The position numbers were made by a program, and so were the translations under genes. Of a DNA stretch of 64,000 nucleotides, positions 59,357 to 64,000 are shown piece after piece. The notes beneath the pieces were generated by a model that saw only the letters and a program-made list of their open reading frames with translations, did not search any database and was not told where the DNA came from. The first letter of the stretch is position 1. Every line of letters begins with the position of its first letter. Source of the stretch: Sipunculus nudus (lineage: Eukaryota > Annelida > Sipuncula > Golfingiida > Sipunculidae); assembly GCA_026874595.1 (NCBI GenBank), contig CM049317.1:55648118-55712117 (forward strand), read 5' to 3'.

Positions 59357-60177
59357 TGTTACGGAACCTAATATAAACAGATCACGTATGCGAGATGAAC
59401 ACAAAAATTTTGTAATGGAGATTAAAAAAATCAGATTCTGTAACACTAGGCAGCGTGAAATGTCTAGGGAAATGAGTAAAGAAGTCAGTTGTTTTTTTTG
59501 TTAACAAATAACTATAATTTATTCTTAAAACAACCCTAACATTACAATACACTAAATCAATACAATTAAACAGTATAACAGCGGTATAACAACAAATCTA
59601 TACAATCACACAGTAAAATAAACAATGTGCACAGTACCTGGATACCACCACCGTCACAACGATAAGTTCTTTAAATGCATACTCTCGGAGAATGACAGTC
59701 CAGTGTAAAGCTCTTGTAAGTAAGCTGAAGTCCAAATGCGCAAAATCCAGTTGAAAGTCTGAAAAAAATCTATAATTGCCGCACTCGTCGGATAAGGTCC
59801 CAGAAACTGACACACACGCTTCTGTGTCCGCTGGAAATCTTCTCTGCTGCTCTCTCTCTCGGCTCTAAAACACAGCCCCCCCCCCCTGTTTTTAACTTCT
59901 CACCCCAAGCCGAGAATTTTCCACTTCTCGAAACAGTCTAAAGGATCTTACACAACACAGTAAACACGCGTTACAGGAATCATCTAGAAGAACATCGCTG
60001 TGTGTGTCTCTAGATACCAGGCTCCACACGTCCCCTCGGCCAGGCGAGAAAGCCCCTAGCTAGCATGACGAGAGTTCAACCAGTATGGATTAAACTGAGA
60101 ATGTAACAAGCGGCCCGGCGAGGGTGTCACAACACGAGTTACGCCCATGTCACACAATAAAAAGAGCACCTGTAACA
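59357..60177 (-). mobile_element. Solo LTR of the TGTTAC family, full length, with target duplication
   Basis: 821 bp. On the plus strand it starts TGTTACGGAACC and ends CTGTAACA; on the minus strand it reads TGTTACAGG to CCGTAACA. ATGT at 59353-59356 repeats at 60178-60181 as a 4-bp target duplication. It aligns over its whole length with the reverse complement of 22772-23595, including AATAAA (minus) near 59519; its TATA box is worn (TTAAAAAC). No internal region remains, as expected after LTR-LTR recombination. It lies 118 bp upstream of the first visible sushi exon in the gene's own orientation, so it probably occupies an intron. The open frame at 59598-59813 is within the LTR. Confidence 0.92.
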
Positions 60178-60249
60178 ATGTACACTGCGCAGAATTGGAC
60201 ACACATGAGTACCACTCGTGCTGTTAGGGATTGTTGGTACAGAATACCC

Positions 60250-60560
60250 TTGCTCATAATGCACTGGGGGTTCTACATGCACCAGCGGCGTAGGTATAAA
60301 TGTAGTGATCAGGAAAATGTAGTCCAGTCATTTACGTTGGATAAGAATAATTTGAAGGCAAATAACATAATCATCGGTGTGGGGAATAACGGTATACATA
60401 ATATATTAAGCATCTGCATGTGAAATATTAACAGCTGCTTTGTTGAAAGGTAGCACATTCTGATTTTTAAGTTTGTAGTCCCGGCCGTCCTCACAATTTC
60501 CAACTGAAAAATGGTTGGTTTAAGTGGAAACGACATCTGGCGGGAGGATGATATTCATGA
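60250..60560 (+). repeat. Dispersed repeat family P2, copy 3
   Basis: Matches 48825-49150: ATAATGCACTG, ACCAGCGGCGTAGG, AAGGCAAATAACATAA, TGTGAAAT, ATTTTTAAGTTTG and GTGGAAACGAC..CTGG in order. The overlapping frames at 60124-60536 are by-products. Confidence 0.65.
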
Positions 60561-60767
60561 AGTTGTAAACAAACATTCTTTTTTTAACACGTCTTTAAAG
60601 ATCATCCCTACTCCTTTATTATATTTACTTTTGATGACATTAGTAGCATGTATAATGTTTAAATAACATAACCCCATAATTGCATTTTTTATATCATCCT
60701 TACCCAACCACTCGACACAATGGCATTCAAGCGGTAGGGCGACATGATAAGCACTATAATGAACTCA

Positions 60768-61065
60768 GCGGTATAGCCTGCCACCCTAACGTCGATTTTT
60801 AATTAAATGAAGACGTTAAGGTACAGTACAAGCAATAGGGTTAGGATCAATTCTAGTATAAGTAGATGTGCATGCCATTTCAAACAGTATTTTTTTTTAT
60901 TTTCATCTGCTTGTCGAAACCTCATTTTCCCGAGCTAGGACGAAAAGTGACGTTCTTCTGTTCGGAAAAGTAATAGATATCACGTTCAGGGTTGACCTAC
61001 GTGTATTCATGCAGCAGATATTAATAACGAGCCTAGCTCCACTTCGAGAGTCTATCTCTCCATCC
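60768..61065 (+). repeat. Dispersed repeat family P1, copy 2
   Basis: Partner of 30862-31150, same strand. Divergence is moderate and there are no large gaps. Confidence 0.65.
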
Positions 61066-62829
61066 GTCATGACGGCTTGACAGCGTAAACTGCGGTAGAA
61101 TAAAATGAGTTTTAATCAGAAATGATCGAAGTTCCCAAGGGAACAGGAACAGGCTTGACGACAAAGTCTCATTTGTAGAAAAATAGCACCAGCTAGTTCA
61201 CATATGTTTTATTCCGTTTGGTTCAAAGGACCAGTATGGGCCAGGGAATTTTAGGGCCCATTAGAAGGCTAAAAAATTAAGAAGGCACACGTTGTTTAGA
61301 GCATATCAGAATTCCTAGGTAAAACCTTCGGACTGATATATAATAACATACATCCATGAAAGAAATCGACAAAAATTAAAAAAAAAAATATTTATTTACT
61401 TTCATTCTTCATGGCCAGGAGGGTCATGGAACGTGTAGTTTTCGTTCCGGACGTATTTACCGTCTTTTTCGTTTTACTTGAAATATATGTTTTCTTTTTT
61501 GTAAGTATATAACCTCAGACATGAATACCATATCCATGTTGAGGTTAATTACTTTTGTTATTTAATGTGTTTGTGAACAGAATTTATAAAAAGAGGTCCC
61601 TTTTATTTATTTATTATTTTTTAATTTTTAATTTACACTCATGTGTATGAGGGGCTTGGGAGAGTCGCTTTCATTTTGTTTATAATCCCTTGTCCCTATA
61701 TAAGCATGCTATATACAAGGTCGAGTTTAATATCAATTTTCGCGAATGCATATAGCTTCTTATTATCGTGACAACCCAGGCACGGATGCGTTTGAGATGC
61801 CAAATGTAAAATAGTCAAATTGATACAAGCAAATATAGGCCTGGTCTAACTCAATATCAATACTATTTATTATCACATTTGGCCTATGTCCTTGAAAAGT
61901 AAACAAGACTTTTACGGTTGCTTCGATCTGTTTGGTCGGGCATTATGCAAGCTGATATATGTAATCCGTGAGATCTTGTGTATCAAACATGAAAACGAAA
62001 GTTTTCACAGAATCACACTTCACTGTCGATCTAGCAGTAGGTGTTCTCAATGGAGGGGGTTGATGAGCCAAATATATAACAATCTGACGCATCTGAAAGC
62101 GCTTTGGCTGCGGCGGCACGCGGATATCTATAAAACTAGTTAAACTGCTTATTACATCCTTTAAAAAATATTATTCAAAGTTTCAATTTGTTTTCTCATT
62201 ATTGTGAAAATTGTTGTTGATAATACACATTGGGTGAGAAGCACAGACTGAAGTGTGGGCAATCTCATGTACGTTGCTTTCTTTGAGGTGATAGGGGTGC
62301 CTACTGAGACCTCTATATTACTTGTTTTCGATTTGATCATGGTGGATAGAGTATATTCTTTAGCATTTACATGGCATAAATTGGAGAAAAACAATACATC
62401 CGCCTCTTACAGTCCATTCTTTATTCCCCCTTCAATAATTAGGCAGCTTCGAGCTTACGACGAATATTGACATACAGAGTTGATTAAATCCGTACACCTT
62501 AATTATAATACTAACGAGGAAAGGGGGGGGGGGGGGCGGAAACTTATTGTACCGCCTAGAAAAATTCCCATATCATTTTTTAAGTCCTGAATGTCATGTT
62601 GTCATGTCTATAATGAACCCTCCTCTTGACTCTCACTGAAAAAGAAAGAGTGGAGACCAGAATATAATTAAAATAAATAGTTCTATTTAGTTTAATTATA
62701 TTCTTCTCAGCGGAAAACGGCATATTTTTTGTAAAAAAGGCACTTAAAGTAAGGAAAACTAGTTTGATTAATGATAAGATAAGCTAAAAATAAAGTTGGG
62801 AAAGGTGTCTACAAGTGCTTATAGGTAAG
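61066..62829. other. Unassigned spacer
   Basis: No supported exon. The frames at 61886-62143 and 62255-62470 lack domains and splice context. A G-run is at about 62525-62536. Confidence 0.4.
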
Positions 62830-63060
62830 GTAAAGTCTGTTGGGCTTTTACACCCGAGCCTACTGGCTCATCAGGCCGGAGCTTATCCCGGTTTCTGTAG
62901 CGGGAAGCGACTTAGGAGTTAAACTCCTCCTGGATAGAATGCTCTTTCATTTTAGGTGACCTTTCAATCTATTTACTGGTACCCATTTCTACTAATGGGT
63001 GGACAGAGGCACACTTGCGGTTAGGACCTTGCCCAAGGGTCTTGGCACGGTGACGGATTA
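62830..63060 (+). repeat. Dispersed repeat with conserved GGAGCTTATCCCGGTTTC core
   Basis: CTCATCAGGCCGGAGCTTAT, then GTAGC..GAAGCGAC, GGTACCCATTT, GGGTGGA..AGAGGC and CCTTGCCCAAGGG. I recall this order from a repeat widespread in invertebrate genomes; only one copy is in this window, so it rests on that memory. Confidence 0.5.
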
Positions 63061-63775
63061 GTGCTTATTATATGCTTATAATACACAATAGCTGCTTTCA
63101 CACTACATGCGTATCTAATAGGTTGTCCGATACCGATTTCAATAAATGATATTCGATACGCTTCGATACATTGTAATTTAAATAAAAGAATATCCAGTGC
63201 TATATTCGGTAATATATTCGATATATATCTTGTTTGTAGTTATGCGGCGTATGCACATAAATATGAACGTGTGTTATTATTGCAGTCATGCGAACCATGT
63301 ATTAATTAATTTGGTTCGGAACTGCCTCTGGATGTAGAATAACCGATGTTGACTGAAACGCGAAAGCACACGGCTTATGTCAAATGCCTGCACAGCATCA
63401 CTACCGATGACGTTTGTAGGTTTTATGTAACGGTCAGCGATAAGGATTGTAGAACGTATCATGATATTCTACATAAGGAGATAAAGAACACGGTCACAAT
63501 GACTTGCATCTTGATATTAACTATAGACCATCACTTTACTTAACGGTAACCAGTCATTCTTTTGTAATCCAAGTGAATGACAACTGGTCCACATGTATAT
63601 CATCGTTTTCTTTTTATTTATCAAATGAAAGTCATGTTTTAAATTTACTCACAACATATTGTTGATTGAAGACCCTTGTCTTTATGTAAGCGGATCGGAT
63701 ACCTTTTCCTCAATGCATACATATATAGGAGGAATATTAATGCATGCTATGTAACTACAAGCAAAGTGTATAACA

Positions 63776-63980
63776 AGAAGTGACTCGAATAAATGATCGA
63801 ATATGGTACTGAATACGTACGCTTTTTTTATAACGTAGTATGAACAAGAAGTGTATCAAATACCGTTTGTTGAATTCGGTCTTCGTAAAAACATTTTTAA
63901 TTACGCTTGTAGAATAATTTGGTTTTTGCTTCTGGCGCAGCCTTAACAAAAGGTGTATCGAATACCATATGTTGAATGCG
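63776..63980 (+). repeat. Short imperfect repeats with GTATC(A/G)AATACC
   Basis: AAGTGTATCAAATACCGTTT with TGTTGAATTCGG near 63850-63881 is repeated as AGGTGTATCGAATACCATAT with GTTGAATGCG near 63950-63980, about 100 bp apart. A weaker relative (AAGTGACTCGAATAAATG) is near 63778. Confidence 0.5.
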
Positions 63981-64000
63981 TTACTGGGGACAAGGTATTT

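Overview
The window reads as animal nuclear DNA. It is AT-rich, full of (TA)n and (ATT)n microsatellites, packed with fragments of retrotransposons and other dispersed repeats, and contains one clear intron-split gene. There are no operons, prokaryotic ribosome sites or CRISPR arrays. The repeat types suggest a lophotrochozoan, most likely a bivalve mollusc: arrays with AAGGTCA starts, a tRNA-headed SINE, and a Ty3/gypsy element with integrase ahead of reverse transcriptase. That is inference, and no single sequence proves it.

The only confident host gene is on the minus strand at 57385-59238. It is the 3' end of a membrane protein with sushi (CCP/complement-control) domains. Three exons of exactly 183 bp each encode one sushi domain, and a fourth exon encodes the transmembrane segment, a short tail and the stop. 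All junctions are phase 1. The upstream exons are outside the window or not recognisable. A broken copy of the start of one sushi exon lies in the last intron, and a complete solo LTR sits just upstream of the first visible exon.

Layout. 0-11 kb: AT-rich spacer with old dispersed repeats and a few weak small ORFs. 11-17 kb: a SINE, an inverted-repeat pair, and two diverged copies of one 1.5-2.6 kb segment. 17.3-23.6 kb: a degenerate minisatellite, a LINE relic, a 3.9 kb array of a 36-bp minisatellite with higher-order structure, then a full solo LTR. 23.6-25.9 kb: a 1.65 kb element with long inverted arms built of short tandem repeats, lying in an array of about 165-bp units. 28-34 kb: dispersed repeats and a four-copy 340-bp array abutting an LTR fragment. 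37-42 kb: a SINE, a decayed Gmr1-like LTR retrotransposon (protease, integrase, reverse transcriptase, in that order) and a LINE fragment. 42-57 kb: MITE-like elements, a divergent LTR inside a TA microsatellite, a LINE tail, dispersed repeats and one possible small secreted ORF. 57.4-60.2 kb: the sushi gene and its neighbouring LTR. 60.2-64 kb: second copies of two repeat families seen earlier, then mostly unassigned sequence.

Most of the window is shaped by one LTR family. Six pieces are visible; the two full copies start TGTTAC and end GTAACA. The same family supplied the 37-41 kb element. No new functional system is demonstrated. The best leads are the integrase-first retrotransposon, the inverted-arm element with a candidate 5-bp target duplication, and the n x 36 + 3 bp higher-order minisatellite.
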